Below, in pieces: positions 45,976 through 55,608 of a DNA stretch of 64,000 nt (its first letter is position 1; each line of letters starts with the position of its first letter). The notes beneath the pieces were generated by a model. That model searched no databases, was not told the DNA's origin, and was given only the letters and a program-made list of their open reading frames with translations. A program made the translations under genes and the position numbers. Source of the DNA: Sphingomonas sp. 8AM (GTDB lineage: Bacteria; Pseudomonadota; Alphaproteobacteria; Sphingomonadales; Sphingomonadaceae); NCBI RefSeq assembly GCF_902506455.1, contig NZ_LR733844.1, positions 1,622,224 through 1,686,223 on the forward strand, given 5' to 3'.

Positions 45976-47246
45976 AATTTCATCGCCTCCGGACTGGTCG
46001 GCTTGCCGGTCGAGGGATCGATCGTCAGCTCACTGTTGGTGCGATAGGCAATGTTGCCGAGGTGGCAGAGCGTTGTGCTGATATGCCCCTCCGCGATTGG
46101 CGAGGCCAGCGTCGACACATGGCCACGGATCACGTCGACGAAATTGCGGGCGTGATAGACATCGAGGACCCCTTCGCCGACCGTACCGGTGGTCTCGGAC
46201 GTCGCAGCAGCCTTGACCTGCCGGGTCGGCTTTCCAGCCAGATCGAACAACTCAAAGCCATTGCGGTCGACGACAGCCGACCCCTTGGTGCCGAGCAGCA
46301 GGACCCCGCGCCCCCGGCCATAAGCCTGTTGCGCGTTGCAGCTCTGCCCGTTCCAGCGGATCGCACGGTCGCCGTCGTAGATCAGGTCCAGCGCGAGCGA
46401 GTCGTACATCTCCCAGTCGTCGCCCTTGTGAAAACGCTTCGCTCCGCGCGCAACCACCGTCTTGGGATAGGTCAGCCCCATCAGCCAGCGCGCGACGTCC
46501 AGTTCGTGCATCGCATTGTTGCAGATCTCGCCGGTGCCATACTTCCAGAACCAGTGCCAATTGTAGTGGACGAGGTTCGAGCGATAGTCACCACGTGGTC
46601 GCGGACCCTGCCAGAGATCCCAGTTGAGGTTGGCCGGTGGCGCGACGACGCTGCCGTTGCCGATTGAGCCCCGATTGTTCGCGTACCAGGTCTGTGCCTC
46701 ATAGACGTCCCCTAGTTCCCCGGCGCGGATCAGCGCACCGAGCTGCTGCGTCTCCGGGCTCGAGCGCTGCTGGTTACCGACCTGTAGCTTGCGCCCGGTG
46801 CGCTTCTGCATGGCTATCAGCGCTTCACCCTCGGCGGGTGCGATACCGATCGGCTTTTCCAGATAGCAGTCGCGCCCGGCATCCATTGCATCGACCGCCA
46901 GCTTGGCGTGCCAGTGATCGGGAGTCGCCACCGTGATGATATCGACGCTCTTGCGATCGAGCAGCCGGCGGTAATCACCCTCGGTCTTCACACCGCTGTT
47001 GCCCTTGGCGGCGAACGCCGCGGCGCGCTTCGCGAGCACATCCGAGTCCACGTCGACGAGATGCGTGATCGTGACGTTCGGCTGTTTGGCAAAGGCGCTC
47101 AAATGCGCCTGTCCGCGGCCGTTGACCCCGACGACCGCGACGCGGAGCCGGTCGTTGGCGCCCTTGATCTGCGCATAGCTTCGCGCACTGATCGCGACAC
47201 CCAGCGCCGCACCGGCGCCGGTTAACATCGTTCGACGATCGATCAT
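45933..47246 (-). CDS. Tat-exported Gfo/Idh/MocA-family oxidoreductase (3)
   Basis: 437 residues with a Tat signal (IDRRTMLTGAGAALGVAISA). The coenzyme loop is VVGVNGRGQAHLSAF, the catalytic Lys is in CYLEKPIGIAP, and the C-terminal domain holds NNAMHELDVARWLMG with the conserved His and Asp. It is closest in layout to the GFO-like enzymes found beside DUF1080 proteins in Bacteroidetes and sphingomonads. The ATG overlaps the DUF1080 stop by 4 bp. Likely a periplasmic sugar or glycoside oxidoreductase. Confidence 0.88.
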   Translation of the reverse strand: MIDRRTMLTGAGAALGVAISARSYAQIKGANDRLRVAVVGVNGRGQAHLSAFAKQPNVTITHLVDVDSDVLAKRAAAFAAKGNSGVKTEGDYRRLLDRKSVDIITVATPDHWHAKLAVDAMDAGRDCYLEKPIGIAPAEGEALIAMQKRTGRKLQVGNQQRSSPETQQLGALIRAGELGDVYEAQTWYANNRGSIGNGSVVAPPANLNWDLWQGPRPRGDYRSNLVHYNWHWFWKYGTGEICNNAMHELDVARWLMGLTYPKTVVARGAKRFHKGDDWEMYDSLALDLIYDGDRAIRWNGQSCNAQQAYGRGRGVLLLGTKGSAVVDRNGFELFDLAGKPTRQVKAAATSETTGTVGEGVLDVYHARNFVDVIRGHVSTLASPIAEGHISTTLCHLGNIAYRTNSELTIDPSTGKPTSPEAMKLWAVDYQPGWEVKA

Positions 47247-48664
47247 CGGCTCATCCCTTTGAATTCACGAATCTTGATCGACCGGAAGTCGACGCGGTCG
47301 CCATGGTCCTGCAACAGGATCGGGCCCTGCGCGCGCTCGCCGAACTGCGGCCATTTGGCATACTTGCTTTGCGCCACCAGCGCCCGGAAAGCTGGTGATC
47401 CACGCTCATATTCCACGACCTTGAAGCCGTTGAGCCAGTGTTCGACATGATGGCCACGCGACACGATCACGGCGCGGTTCCATTCGCCCGGCGGGTTGAT
47501 CCGCTTGCCCGGGCTGTCGGGATCCGACAGGTTGCGGGCCGGGATGAGGTCGTAGAGCGAGCCGAGCGTGCGATTGCCGTCGCGGCCGCGCTTGGCATCG
47601 GGATGCCGCGCGTCGTCGAGAAGCTGGTACTCCAGCCCGATGGCCGACCCCTCGCCCTTCGACAGCGCCGGGTCGACGAAATATTTGATCCCGCTGTTGG
47701 CACCCTCCCTCAGCCGGAAATCCACCGACAGTTCAAAATCCCGGTATTCGCGGGTCGTGATGATGTCACCACCGTTGGTCGATTCCGCGCCGTTGGCGCC
47801 TTCCACGGTCAACAGGCCGTTGGCGATCGACCAGCCCTTCGCCGGAAAGCCGCTGCCCTTCGCCGCGGTCCAGCCGCTGGTACTCCGCCCGTCCCACAAC
47901 AGCTTCCAGCCTGCGCCGCGCTCGTCGTCGGACAATTGGTTCGAAAGCCAGCCCTGCTGCGGTATCCCGGTCGCCGGCCGCGCAAAGCGTGCCGGCCGAT
48001 CCGTGATCATCCGAACGTTGCGGAAGCGCGCCTCGGGGTGGCGTGCTGCGTCCGCGTCGGGGATGGCGTGCACCTGAAAGGCGATGAACCCGCGGGCGTC
48101 CATGTCATCGACGACGTCGGCGGCCGGCACGCCGTTGATCCACGTCCGCAGCCGATTACCGATCGCCTCGACACGATAGTGGTTCCAATCGCCCGAGCGG
48201 AAAGCCCGTCGCGCCGCTTCGTTGCGTCCAAGCGTATAGAGCCATTGTCGCCGCTGCTCGTCGTAAAGTCCGCCACTCCATGCCCGTTTCGAGGGATCGA
48301 TCTCCGCCTGGTAGCCGAAGACAACTCCATTGCGGTAGTCCGGGCGGCTCTGCCCCCGGATCATCACCCCTGAATTGAGCGCCGGATCGGTCTTCGCATC
48401 GAATTCGATGATGAAGTCGCCATATTGCGCGTCGGATACCAGCCAGCTGTTCGTCTTGCCCGGTTCGGCACGGCCGACCAACTCGCCGCCGGCGACATCA
48501 TAGGTCGCGTTGCCCCCGACCTTGTGCCAGCCGCCGAGTCCCGCGCGTGGGGTCACGTCGCGCCACGGCGCGCCTTGCCGCGCAGCTTGGGGCGGCCGGG
48601 CGGTGACGATGGTGGGCAGCGAGGTCGACAGCAATGCCCCCGCTACGAGTGTTCGGACCTTCAT
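47243..48664 (-). CDS. Exported two-domain DUF1080 protein (3-keto-glycoside hydrolase-like)
   Basis: 473 residues with a signal peptide (LVAGALLSTSLPTIVTA). Two concanavalin-like DUF1080 domains are visible: one at about 38-215 (YGDFIIEFDAKTDPALNSGV, FQVHAI) and one at about 245-470 (REYRDFELSVDFRLREGANSG, GEWNRAVIVSRGHHVEHWLNG). DUF1080 proteins are linked to hydrolysis of 3-keto-glycosides, so it may cleave the product made by the neighbouring oxidoreductases. First gene of the minus-strand operon; the ATG at 48664 is preceded by a TTG alternative. Confidence 0.87.
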   Translation of the reverse strand: MKVRTLVAGALLSTSLPTIVTARPPQAARQGAPWRDVTPRAGLGGWHKVGGNATYDVAGGELVGRAEPGKTNSWLVSDAQYGDFIIEFDAKTDPALNSGVMIRGQSRPDYRNGVVFGYQAEIDPSKRAWSGGLYDEQRRQWLYTLGRNEAARRAFRSGDWNHYRVEAIGNRLRTWINGVPAADVVDDMDARGFIAFQVHAIPDADAARHPEARFRNVRMITDRPARFARPATGIPQQGWLSNQLSDDERGAGWKLLWDGRSTSGWTAAKGSGFPAKGWSIANGLLTVEGANGAESTNGGDIITTREYRDFELSVDFRLREGANSGIKYFVDPALSKGEGSAIGLEYQLLDDARHPDAKRGRDGNRTLGSLYDLIPARNLSDPDSPGKRINPPGEWNRAVIVSRGHHVEHWLNGFKVVEYERGSPAFRALVAQSKYAKWPQFGERAQGPILLQDHGDRVDFRSIKIREFKGMSR

Positions 48665-48782
48665 CAAGCACCCTGCCCTGTTGCGAGGCCCGGACGCGAA
48701 CGCCCGAACCGTTTTGTGACGGGTGCCATTGCACCTCTCCCGACACTGAGCCTAGGTCGCGGCCCGACCACTTGCAATAGAC

Positions 48783-48793
48783 ATGTCAGACAT
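48783..48793. promoter_or_regulatory. Candidate FadR/GntR operator upstream of DUF1080 and the regulator gene
   Basis: Perfect dyad ATGTCAGACAT between the divergent DUF1080 and gntR genes. It fits the FadR-subfamily pattern T-GT-N3-AC-A. It lies 76 bp before the regulator start and 118 bp from the DUF1080 start, so it could control both. Confidence 0.5.
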
Positions 48794-48869
48794 TGGCGAC
48801 CGCCTTACGTTAGGCTAGGGTCACATCCCGGCGTCGCAACGGTCGCCTGCGGACGAAACAGGACGATCG

Positions 48870-49616
48870 ATGCGGAAGACAGAGAGTGGCGGCAAATTGT
48901 ACCGCGGGATTGTCGACGCGATCATGGCTGACGTCGCCGACGGCATCTACCCGGTCGGGACGCGCCTGCCTGCCGAACGCGACCTGACCGAGCGCTTCGG
49001 GGTAAGCCGCCCCACCGTCCGCGAAGCGATGATCGCTTTGGAGATGCAGGGGATCGTCGAAGCACGCAAAGGTTCGGGCGTTTTCGTGCTCGCGACCGGA
49101 GCAGTCGATGCGAGTCGCGAGCTCGACATCGGCGCGTTCGAGATCACCGAGGCACGGCGATTGCTGGAGGGCGAGGTGGCCGCGGTGGCCGCCACCGAGA
49201 TCGATACGGCGCAACTCGCTGAACTCAGGTCCTTGCTCGCCCAGATGGAGCAAAGCGACGTGTCGGCCGCCGAGGATGCCGACCGCCGCTTTCACATCGC
49301 GATTGCCGAAGCGACCGGGAATGCGGTCATCATCGCTGCAGTCACCGATTTCTGGGACATGCGCTTTCGGTCGCCACTTGCGCGCGAGGTGCTCGTGAAG
49401 GCGGGCAGCCTCGGAACCGAGAGCCGGATGGCGGAACACGGCCGCATCCTTGCCGCGCTGGAGGTGCGTTCGCCCGTCGACGCGCGCAATGCGATGCGCG
49501 ACCATCTCTCGCGCGTGATCGACCATCTGCTCGACGTCACCGAAACCGAAGCAGTCGAGCGCGCACGCGCGGAAGCCACGCAGCGCCGCCATGCGCTTGC
49601 CCGTCGTGCCGTATGA
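48870..49616 (+). CDS. FadR/GntR-family transcriptional regulator with FCD domain
   Basis: 248 residues. The N-terminal winged helix (about 8-76) includes GTRLPAERDLTERFGVSRPT and ARKGSGVFV. The all-alpha FCD domain follows, with the likely metal ligands in RRFHIAIAEATGN, AEHGRIL and RDHLSRVIDHL. FCD members typically bind sugar acids, keto acids or other small carboxylates. The ATG at 48870 has AGGA 6 nt upstream. Position between the two arms of the utilisation locus makes it the local regulator, probably a repressor. Confidence 0.92.
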   Translation: MRKTESGGKLYRGIVDAIMADVADGIYPVGTRLPAERDLTERFGVSRPTVREAMIALEMQGIVEARKGSGVFVLATGAVDASRELDIGAFEITEARRLLEGEVAAVAATEIDTAQLAELRSLLAQMEQSDVSAAEDADRRFHIAIAEATGNAVIIAAVTDFWDMRFRSPLAREVLVKAGSLGTESRMAEHGRILAALEVRSPVDARNAMRDHLSRVIDHLLDVTETEAVERARAEATQRRHALARRAV

Positions 49617-49627
49617 AATCGCGGTGA

Positions 49628-49653
49628 GCATTGTCAGCATGGACTGACAATGC
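49628..49653. promoter_or_regulatory. Perfect 10-bp inverted repeat upstream of the TonB receptor, candidate operator
   Basis: GCATTGTCAG (49628-49637) and CTGACAATGC (49644-49653) are perfect arms with a 6-bp spacer. It lies 12 bp after the gntR stop and 96 bp before the receptor start. A further CTGACAAC occurs at 49657-49664. The TGTCAG half-site recurs in the dyad at 48783. A terminator hairpin for gntR is the alternative, but there is no T-run. Confidence 0.55.
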
Positions 49654-49748
49654 TACCTGACAACTAGGTAAGGACGCGTTCGGCGGACTGTCACAAGGCA
49701 GCAGCCGTTTTGCACAATGCAGCGCGCCAGCCGGCAGGGAGAGGGCTT

Positions 49749-52748
49749 TTGTCCAGTCAGCACCGCTACAAGCGCCATCTGTACGTCTCAATCAGCCTGA
49801 TAAGCATGGTCGCCGCTGCGCCGATCCGCGCGCAGACCAATGCACAGGCGCCCTCCCCGGCCGCTGCAGATCAGGATCTGCCCGAGGGCCAGGTCGCCGA
49901 CATCGTCGTCACCGGCTTCCGCGCCGCACTGAACAACGCCCTTAACCAGAAACGGAACGAAACCGCGGCAATCGACAGCATCGTCGCGGAGGACATCGGT
50001 AAATTCCCCGACTCCAACCTTGCCGAGTCGATGCAACGCATCCCCGGCGTCGCCTTGTCGCGCGGCGACGGCGGCGAAGGTCGCAACATTTCGGTTCGCG
50101 GGTTGGGCGCGCAATTTACGCGAGTCCGCATCAACGGCATGGAGGGTGTATCGCAGGTCAGCGGCAGCGATATCCGCGGTGGCGTCGCCACCGGCCGCTC
50201 GTTCGACTTCGTGACCTTCCCGACCGAGATCTTCTCGGCGTTGTCCGTGCGCAAGACGATGTCCGCCGACGTCGAGGAAGGCTCGCTTGGCGCGACCGTC
50301 GACCTGCGTGCACCACGCCCGTTCGACCAGAAGAAGGACTTCGTCCTTTCCGGAACGGCGCGCGGCATCTATAACGACATCAAGAAGGACGTCGACCCGC
50401 GCCTGTCGGCGATCGTCTCGAAGAAGTTCGGCGATACGTTCGGCATCCTTGGCAGCGTTGCCTATTCGAAGCGGCGGATCGACGAATACGCCTATTCGGC
50501 TGTCGACGTCGTTCCGACCTATGTCTACGGGCAGGCCGCCCCCAACGGTGCGCCGAATGCGGGCGTGATCTTCCCGTTCTGCACCCCGGTGGGCTACAGC
50601 TACAACGGCGCCGCCACGACCAGCCCGGTGCCGGGCTACGCCCAGCCCAACGCGGTCGCGATCGGTGCGGACGCCAATAATTGCAGCGCCGGCAATCCGC
50701 GTACCGGCACCGCCGCAGCGTATGATTACATCATGAGCCGCACCGGCGTCAGCGGCCGCCCTGGCGGCGGCGTCTTCCTGCCGCGCCTGCCGCGCCCGGT
50801 GAAGAGCAGCCAGGACCAGCAGCGCCTCGCCGGCACGCTCACCTTGCAGTGGAAGCCGAGCGACAACACCGACATCTCGCTCGACGGCCTCTACTCGCGC
50901 TTCAAAGTCGACCGGCTCGACGCCTATTTCGATGCGCGGTCGTTCGGGCGGGCGATCTCCAATAACGGTCAGCCGCTTACCTCGGTGCGCGAGATCGAGG
51001 TCGACGACAATGGCTCGCTGATCCACGGCCTGTTCGATGGCGTCGATCTGCGCTCGGAGATGCAGCAGGAGCGGTTCACCTCCGAATACCGGCAGGCCAA
51101 TCTCAATTTTGACCATCGCTTCTCGGACAAGGTCCGGCTGTTCGGTCTTGTCGGCATCAACGAATCCCGTCTTGATGTGGACCGTCTTCAAGTCGCGGTC
51201 GATTCGAACGACACGCGCGACTGGTCGATCGACTTCCGCGACAATCCCGACATTCCGAAGATCGGTTACGGGATCGACACGACCAACCCCGCACTGTTCC
51301 GCTACGGGCCGCCGCTCACCAACGGCGACCAGCAGGGGCAGCTGTCGAATTTCATCCGCCGCAACGTCATCCTCAGCAAGACCTTCGAGCTGAACGGCGA
51401 ATGGGAGGCCGCGCACGGCTTTACCGTCGTGGCTGGCGGCCAGTATCGCACCAACAGGTACACCGCGCGGGAACGCCAGCTGGGCACGACGACGCCGCTG
51501 ACCCTGCCCGCCGGCGTGTCGATCGCCGACTTCACCTATACCACGAACGGCATCGGCAAGAACCTTGACGGGCAGCTTCAGGACTTTGTGTCGGTTGATC
51601 CGATCAAGTTCCGCAACGCGGTGGGTCTCGACGATTACGCCTATTGCAGCATCGAATGCGCGCGCGGGACGTACGGCGGCGTCGATGAAAAGTACAAGTC
51701 GGGTTATCTGATGGTGCGCTTCGATACCAAGGATGTGCTGCCGTTCGGGCTCCGCGGCGACGCCGGTGTTCGCTACGTCCACACCGATCTCGATACGTAC
51801 GGGCCGATCACCACTGCCGCGCCGGCCGGTTCGACCTATTCGTCGCGGTTCGTGATTTCGGAAGTTAGCCGATCGTATGAGGATTGGTTGCCGGCGGTAA
51901 ACCTCGCACTGGATATCACCCCCGAGCTGATCGCGCGCTTCTCGGCAGCGCGCGTGATGTCGCGGCCATCGTACGGCCAGCTCATCCCGGCGGGATCGGC
52001 GAACCTCGTCATTCAGACGGCCTCGTTCAGCAATCCATTTCTCGACCCGATCCGGGCCAACACGATCGATGCCGCACTGGAGTGGTATTTTGCGCCGGGT
52101 TCGCTGGTCTCGCTCGGCTATTTCTACAAGAACATCGAAACCTACATTCAGGCGCTGCCGCAGCTGGTGCCGTTTCAGGATATCGGCCTTCCGCTTTCGC
52201 TGCTGACCGGCACGCAGTTGCGCCCGACCGACCTGTTCAGCGTGCAGCGCAACGTCAACACCCCTGGCGGGCCGCTGCGCGGCTTCGAGGTCAACGTACA
52301 GCTGCCGTTCCGCTTCCTTCCCGGCGCGCTCAGCAACTTCGGCGCGCTCGGCAACTTCACCCGCGTTCGCTCGAACATCACGTACCTGCTTGGCAACGGC
52401 CGGACTCGCGTGGCGCCGCTGGTGGGCCTGTCGGGCGAAACCGCAAGCGGCACCCTCTATTACGAGGACAGCAAGTTCAGCATCCGCTCGACGGTCAATT
52501 ACCGTTCGCCGTTCCTGACGGCAGTCCCGAGCGGCTCGGTTGATGCGGATGCCTCCGTGAACGCCAGCTCGATCTTCGTCGATGCCTCCGCCTCGTACAA
52601 TCTGACGGAAAACATCAAGCTGATCGCCGAGGTATCGAACATCACCAACGAGACCAATCGGCTTACGGCCGACACCGTTCGTCAGGACCCGCTCTACACC
52701 GCCTATTTCGGGCGCACTTACGCGCTTGCGATCAATTTCCAGCTCTGA
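49749..52748 (+). CDS. TonB-dependent receptor of the utilisation locus
   Basis: 999 residues from a TTG preceded by GGGAGAGG with 5-nt spacing (the in-frame TTG at 49710 has no such site). The signal segment is YVSISLISMVAAAPIRAQ. The plug domain, about 50-195, has ESMQRIPGVALSRGDGGEG and ISVRGLGAQFTRVRINGME, typical of the large Caulobacter/Xanthomonas-type receptors that import carbohydrates. The barrel ends in FGRTYALAINFQL. It should take up the substrate later processed by the periplasmic enzymes of the locus. Confidence 0.93.
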   Translation: MSSQHRYKRHLYVSISLISMVAAAPIRAQTNAQAPSPAAADQDLPEGQVADIVVTGFRAALNNALNQKRNETAAIDSIVAEDIGKFPDSNLAESMQRIPGVALSRGDGGEGRNISVRGLGAQFTRVRINGMEGVSQVSGSDIRGGVATGRSFDFVTFPTEIFSALSVRKTMSADVEEGSLGATVDLRAPRPFDQKKDFVLSGTARGIYNDIKKDVDPRLSAIVSKKFGDTFGILGSVAYSKRRIDEYAYSAVDVVPTYVYGQAAPNGAPNAGVIFPFCTPVGYSYNGAATTSPVPGYAQPNAVAIGADANNCSAGNPRTGTAAAYDYIMSRTGVSGRPGGGVFLPRLPRPVKSSQDQQRLAGTLTLQWKPSDNTDISLDGLYSRFKVDRLDAYFDARSFGRAISNNGQPLTSVREIEVDDNGSLIHGLFDGVDLRSEMQQERFTSEYRQANLNFDHRFSDKVRLFGLVGINESRLDVDRLQVAVDSNDTRDWSIDFRDNPDIPKIGYGIDTTNPALFRYGPPLTNGDQQGQLSNFIRRNVILSKTFELNGEWEAAHGFTVVAGGQYRTNRYTARERQLGTTTPLTLPAGVSIADFTYTTNGIGKNLDGQLQDFVSVDPIKFRNAVGLDDYAYCSIECARGTYGGVDEKYKSGYLMVRFDTKDVLPFGLRGDAGVRYVHTDLDTYGPITTAAPAGSTYSSRFVISEVSRSYEDWLPAVNLALDITPELIARFSAARVMSRPSYGQLIPAGSANLVIQTASFSNPFLDPIRANTIDAALEWYFAPGSLVSLGYFYKNIETYIQALPQLVPFQDIGLPLSLLTGTQLRPTDLFSVQRNVNTPGGPLRGFEVNVQLPFRFLPGALSNFGALGNFTRVRSNITYLLGNGRTRVAPLVGLSGETASGTLYYEDSKFSIRSTVNYRSPFLTAVPSGSVDADASVNASSIFVDASASYNLTENIKLIAEVSNITNETNRLTADTVRQDPLYTAYFGRTYALAINFQL

Positions 52749-52755
52749 CCCACGG

Positions 52756-54042
52756 ATGCCGATGACCGATCAGCGACCTGCACCGCTAAAGGCCGGCGGC
52801 AACATCCGCTGGGTGATTTGCGCCCTGCTGTTTTTTGCCACGACCATCAACTACATCGATCGGCAAGTCATCGGCATCCTCAAGCCGACGCTCCAGTCGG
52901 AGCTTGGCTGGTCCGAGATCGACTACGGCACGATCGTCTTCTGGTTCCAGGCCGCTTATGCGATCGGCCTGCTGGCGTGCGGGCCGATCATCGACAAGGT
53001 CGGCTCGAAGCTCGGCTATGCCGCCGCGATCACCTTGTGGAGCGTCGCGGCCATGGTCCACGCGCTGGTGCGCAGCCCCGGCGGGTTCGCCATGGCCCGC
53101 TTCGCCTTGGGCCTCGGTGAATCCGCCAACTTTCCGGCAGCGATCAAGTCGGTGGCGGAGTGGTTTCCCAAGAAAGAGCGTGCGTTGGCTGCGGGCATCC
53201 TCAACGCCGGCGCCAATGTCGGCGCGATCGCAACGCCGATCGTCGTGCCGATGATCGCGCTCAGCTACGGGTGGCAGGCGGCCTTCCTCATCACCGGCGC
53301 GCTCGGTTTCCTCTGGCTGGCGGCGTGGCTGCTCTTCTATCGTGCTCCGGCCCAACATCCCCGCGTCGGAGCGCAGGAGCTAGCCTATATCGCCGCCGAT
53401 CAGGACAATGACGCCGGCACCGAACCGATCCGCTGGTCGCAACTGTTCCGCCGCCGCGCGACCTGGGCGTTCGTCATCGCCAAGTTCCTTACCGATCCGG
53501 TCTGGTATCTGTTCCTCTTCTGGCTTCCCGATTTCTTTGCCAAGCGCCACGGGCTTGACCTCAAGACCTTCGGCCCCCCGCTGATCGCGGTCTATCTGCT
53601 CGCCGACGTCGGCAGCATCGGCGGCGGCTGGCTGTCGTCGGCGCTCATCAAGCGCGGCTTCAGCGTCAATGCGGGACGGAAACTCGCGCTGCTCGTTTCC
53701 GCGATCCTCGTGACGCCGATCGTCTTCGCCAGCAGCGTATCGAGCCTGACCGCCGCGGTAGCGATCATCGGGCTGGCGGCCGCCGCGCATCAGGGCTGGT
53801 CGTCCAACCTCTACACGATGGTGTCCGACACCTTCCCGCGCACGTCGATCGCCTCGGTGATGGGGATCGGCGGGGCGGCGGGCGCGATCGGCGGGATGAT
53901 TATGGCGAAGTACGTTGGGCAGGTGCTTGAGACGGTAGGGACCTATGTGCCGGTGTTCCTGTGGGCTGGTAGCGCCTACCTGATCGCTCTTTTGCTCGTC
54001 CACCTGCTGGTGCCGAGGCTCGATCGCAAAATCGCCAGCTGA
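52756..54042 (+). CDS. MFS transporter, ACS family (hexuronate transporter ExuT-like)
   Basis: 428 residues with 12 predicted membrane helices. The ACS signature is clear: NYIDRQVIGILKPTLQSELG in the first helix region and ALGLGESANFPAAIKSVAEW. ExuT, GarP and related proteins take up hexuronates, aldonates or similar acids by proton symport. Two ATGs (52756, 52762) are possible. It starts 7 bp after the TonB receptor stop, so the two form one transcript. An uptake system for an acidic or 3-keto sugar is the favoured role. Confidence 0.9.
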   Translation: MPMTDQRPAPLKAGGNIRWVICALLFFATTINYIDRQVIGILKPTLQSELGWSEIDYGTIVFWFQAAYAIGLLACGPIIDKVGSKLGYAAAITLWSVAAMVHALVRSPGGFAMARFALGLGESANFPAAIKSVAEWFPKKERALAAGILNAGANVGAIATPIVVPMIALSYGWQAAFLITGALGFLWLAAWLLFYRAPAQHPRVGAQELAYIAADQDNDAGTEPIRWSQLFRRRATWAFVIAKFLTDPVWYLFLFWLPDFFAKRHGLDLKTFGPPLIAVYLLADVGSIGGGWLSSALIKRGFSVNAGRKLALLVSAILVTPIVFASSVSSLTAAVAIIGLAAAAHQGWSSNLYTMVSDTFPRTSIASVMGIGGAAGAIGGMIMAKYVGQVLETVGTYVPVFLWAGSAYLIALLLVHLLVPRLDRKIAS

Positions 54043-54073
54043 CCTCCTGCGCCCGCACGTGATCCCGGGCGCC

Positions 54074-54097
54074 CCTCTACCTCTACCTCTACCTCTA
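54074..54097. repeat. Hexanucleotide repeat CCTCTA x4
   Basis: Four perfect copies of CCTCTA lie between the MFS gene and glpK. The last copy contains the glpK stop codon (TAG on the minus strand). Copy-number change would alter only the 3' flank. Confidence 0.9.
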
Positions 54098-55591
54098 GCT
54101 TCTCGCGGTCAGCGTCTTGGCAAGCGCCGCGTGCCAACCGGACGCGAGGATTGCGCGTGCCTCGTCCGGCATCTTCGGCTCGAAGCAGGCAGCGCGCGCC
54201 CAGGTTGCCGTCAAGGCGTCCAGATCCTTCCAGACTCCTGTCGCCAGCCCGGCGTGAAACGCAGCCCCGAGCGCGGTCGTCTCCAGATGCCGCGGCCGCT
54301 CGACCGGGACCTGCAGCATGTCGGCGAGGAACTGACACAGCCAGTCGTTCGCCGCCATTCCACCGTCGACGCGGATCGTCGCCGGCGGTTCACCGCCATC
54401 GGCGACCATCGCGTCCGCCAGATCCATCGTCTGATAACCGACCGCCTCCAGCGCGGCCCGCGCCAGATGCGCCTGCGTCGAGCCGAGCGTCAGCCCGAAG
54501 ATCGCGCCGCGTGCATCCGGATCCCAGTGAGGCGCGCCGAGCCCGACGAACGCCGGGACCATATAGACGCCGTGACTGTCGGGGACCTGCGTCGCCATAT
54601 CGTCGGTGTCGCGGGCGTGGGTGATGACGCCGATCCCGTCCCGCAGCCATTTTACCGCCGCGCCGGCAATGAAGATCGACCCCTCCAGCGCATAGGTCAC
54701 CTTCCCATCCAGTCGGTAGGCCGGTGTGGTCAGCAATCGATGCTCGGATGCGACCGCTTCCGCACCGGTGTTGAGAAGCATGAAACAGCCGGTACCATAG
54801 GTCGATTTGACCATTCCCGTCGCGAAACACGCCTGCCCGAACAGCGCCGCCTGCTGATCGCCCGCGACGCCGGCGATCGGGATCGCAGCGTCGAACAGCC
54901 CGTTGGCGGTGTGGCCGAAGATATGGCTGTTGTCGTGCACTTCGGGCAGCATCGCCATCGGCACGTCAAACAGCGCGCACAACGCCTCGTCCCAGCGCTG
55001 CGCATGGATGTCGTAGAGCAAGGTGCGGCTGGCATTGGTGATGTCGGTCGCATGCACCGCGCCGTTGGTCAGCCGCCAGAGCAGGAAACTGTCGATCGTG
55101 CCGAACGCCAGCTCGCCTCTCTCCGCCCGTTCCCGCGCACCTTCCACATGATCGAGGATCCACGCCAGCTTCGTCGCCGAGAAATACGGGTCGAGCAGCA
55201 GCCCGGTCTTCGCACGCACGACGCGCTCGTGCCCTTCTTCCTTCAATCGCGCGCAGAGTTCGGCGGTACGCCGATCCTGCCAGACGATTGCGTTGTGGAT
55301 CGCTGCGCCGGTCGCGCGATCCCATACGACGACCGTCTCGCGCTGGTTGGTGATACCGATCCCTGCGATGCCCTCCGCACCAACGCCGCTCTGCCGGATC
55401 GCCTCGCGCGCCGTGTCCAGCGTGTCGCGCCAGATGTCCTCGGGATCGTGCTCGACCCAGCCGGGATGCGGGTATTGCTGCGCGAACTCGCGCTGCGCGG
55501 TCGCGACCGGTCGCGTGTCGACGCCGAAAACGATCGCCCGCGTCGACGTCGTGCCCTGATCAATCGCGAGAATATGCTGCGGACCCGCCAC
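54095..55591 (-). CDS. glpK: Glycerol kinase
   Basis: 498 residues, FGGY kinase family. It phosphorylates glycerol to glycerol 3-phosphate. Motifs: [14 protein letters not shown] at the start, [13 protein letters not shown], the catalytic region [13 protein letters not shown], and [18 protein letters not shown]. The GTG at 55591 has a GGAG site and gives a length close to the 502 residues of E. coli GlpK; longer in-frame starts run into glpF. The stop lies in a CCTCTA repeat. It follows glpF by 17 bp. Confidence 0.95.
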   Translation of the reverse strand: MAGPQHILAIDQGTTSTRAIVFGVDTRPVATAQREFAQQYPHPGWVEHDPEDIWRDTLDTAREAIRQSGVGAEGIAGIGITNQRETVVVWDRATGAAIHNAIVWQDRRTAELCARLKEEGHERVVRAKTGLLLDPYFSATKLAWILDHVEGARERAERGELAFGTIDSFLLWRLTNGAVHATDITNASRTLLYDIHAQRWDEALCALFDVPMAMLPEVHDNSHIFGHTANGLFDAAIPIAGVAGDQQAALFGQACFATGMVKSTYGTGCFMLLNTGAEAVASEHRLLTTPAYRLDGKVTYALEGSIFIAGAAVKWLRDGIGVITHARDTDDMATQVPDSHGVYMVPAFVGLGAPHWDPDARGAIFGLTLGSTQAHLARAALEAVGYQTMDLADAMVADGGEPPATIRVDGGMAANDWLCQFLADMLQVPVERPRHLETTALGAAFHAGLATGVWKDLDALTATWARAACFEPKMPDEARAILASGWHAALAKTLTARS

Positions 55592-55608
55592 GTCTGTCTC
55601 CTCGATTG

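Noticed and set aside
49788-51782. A 664-codon minus-strand frame opposite the TonB receptor
   Set aside because: No motifs, and it mirrors the third-position GC bias of the receptor gene.
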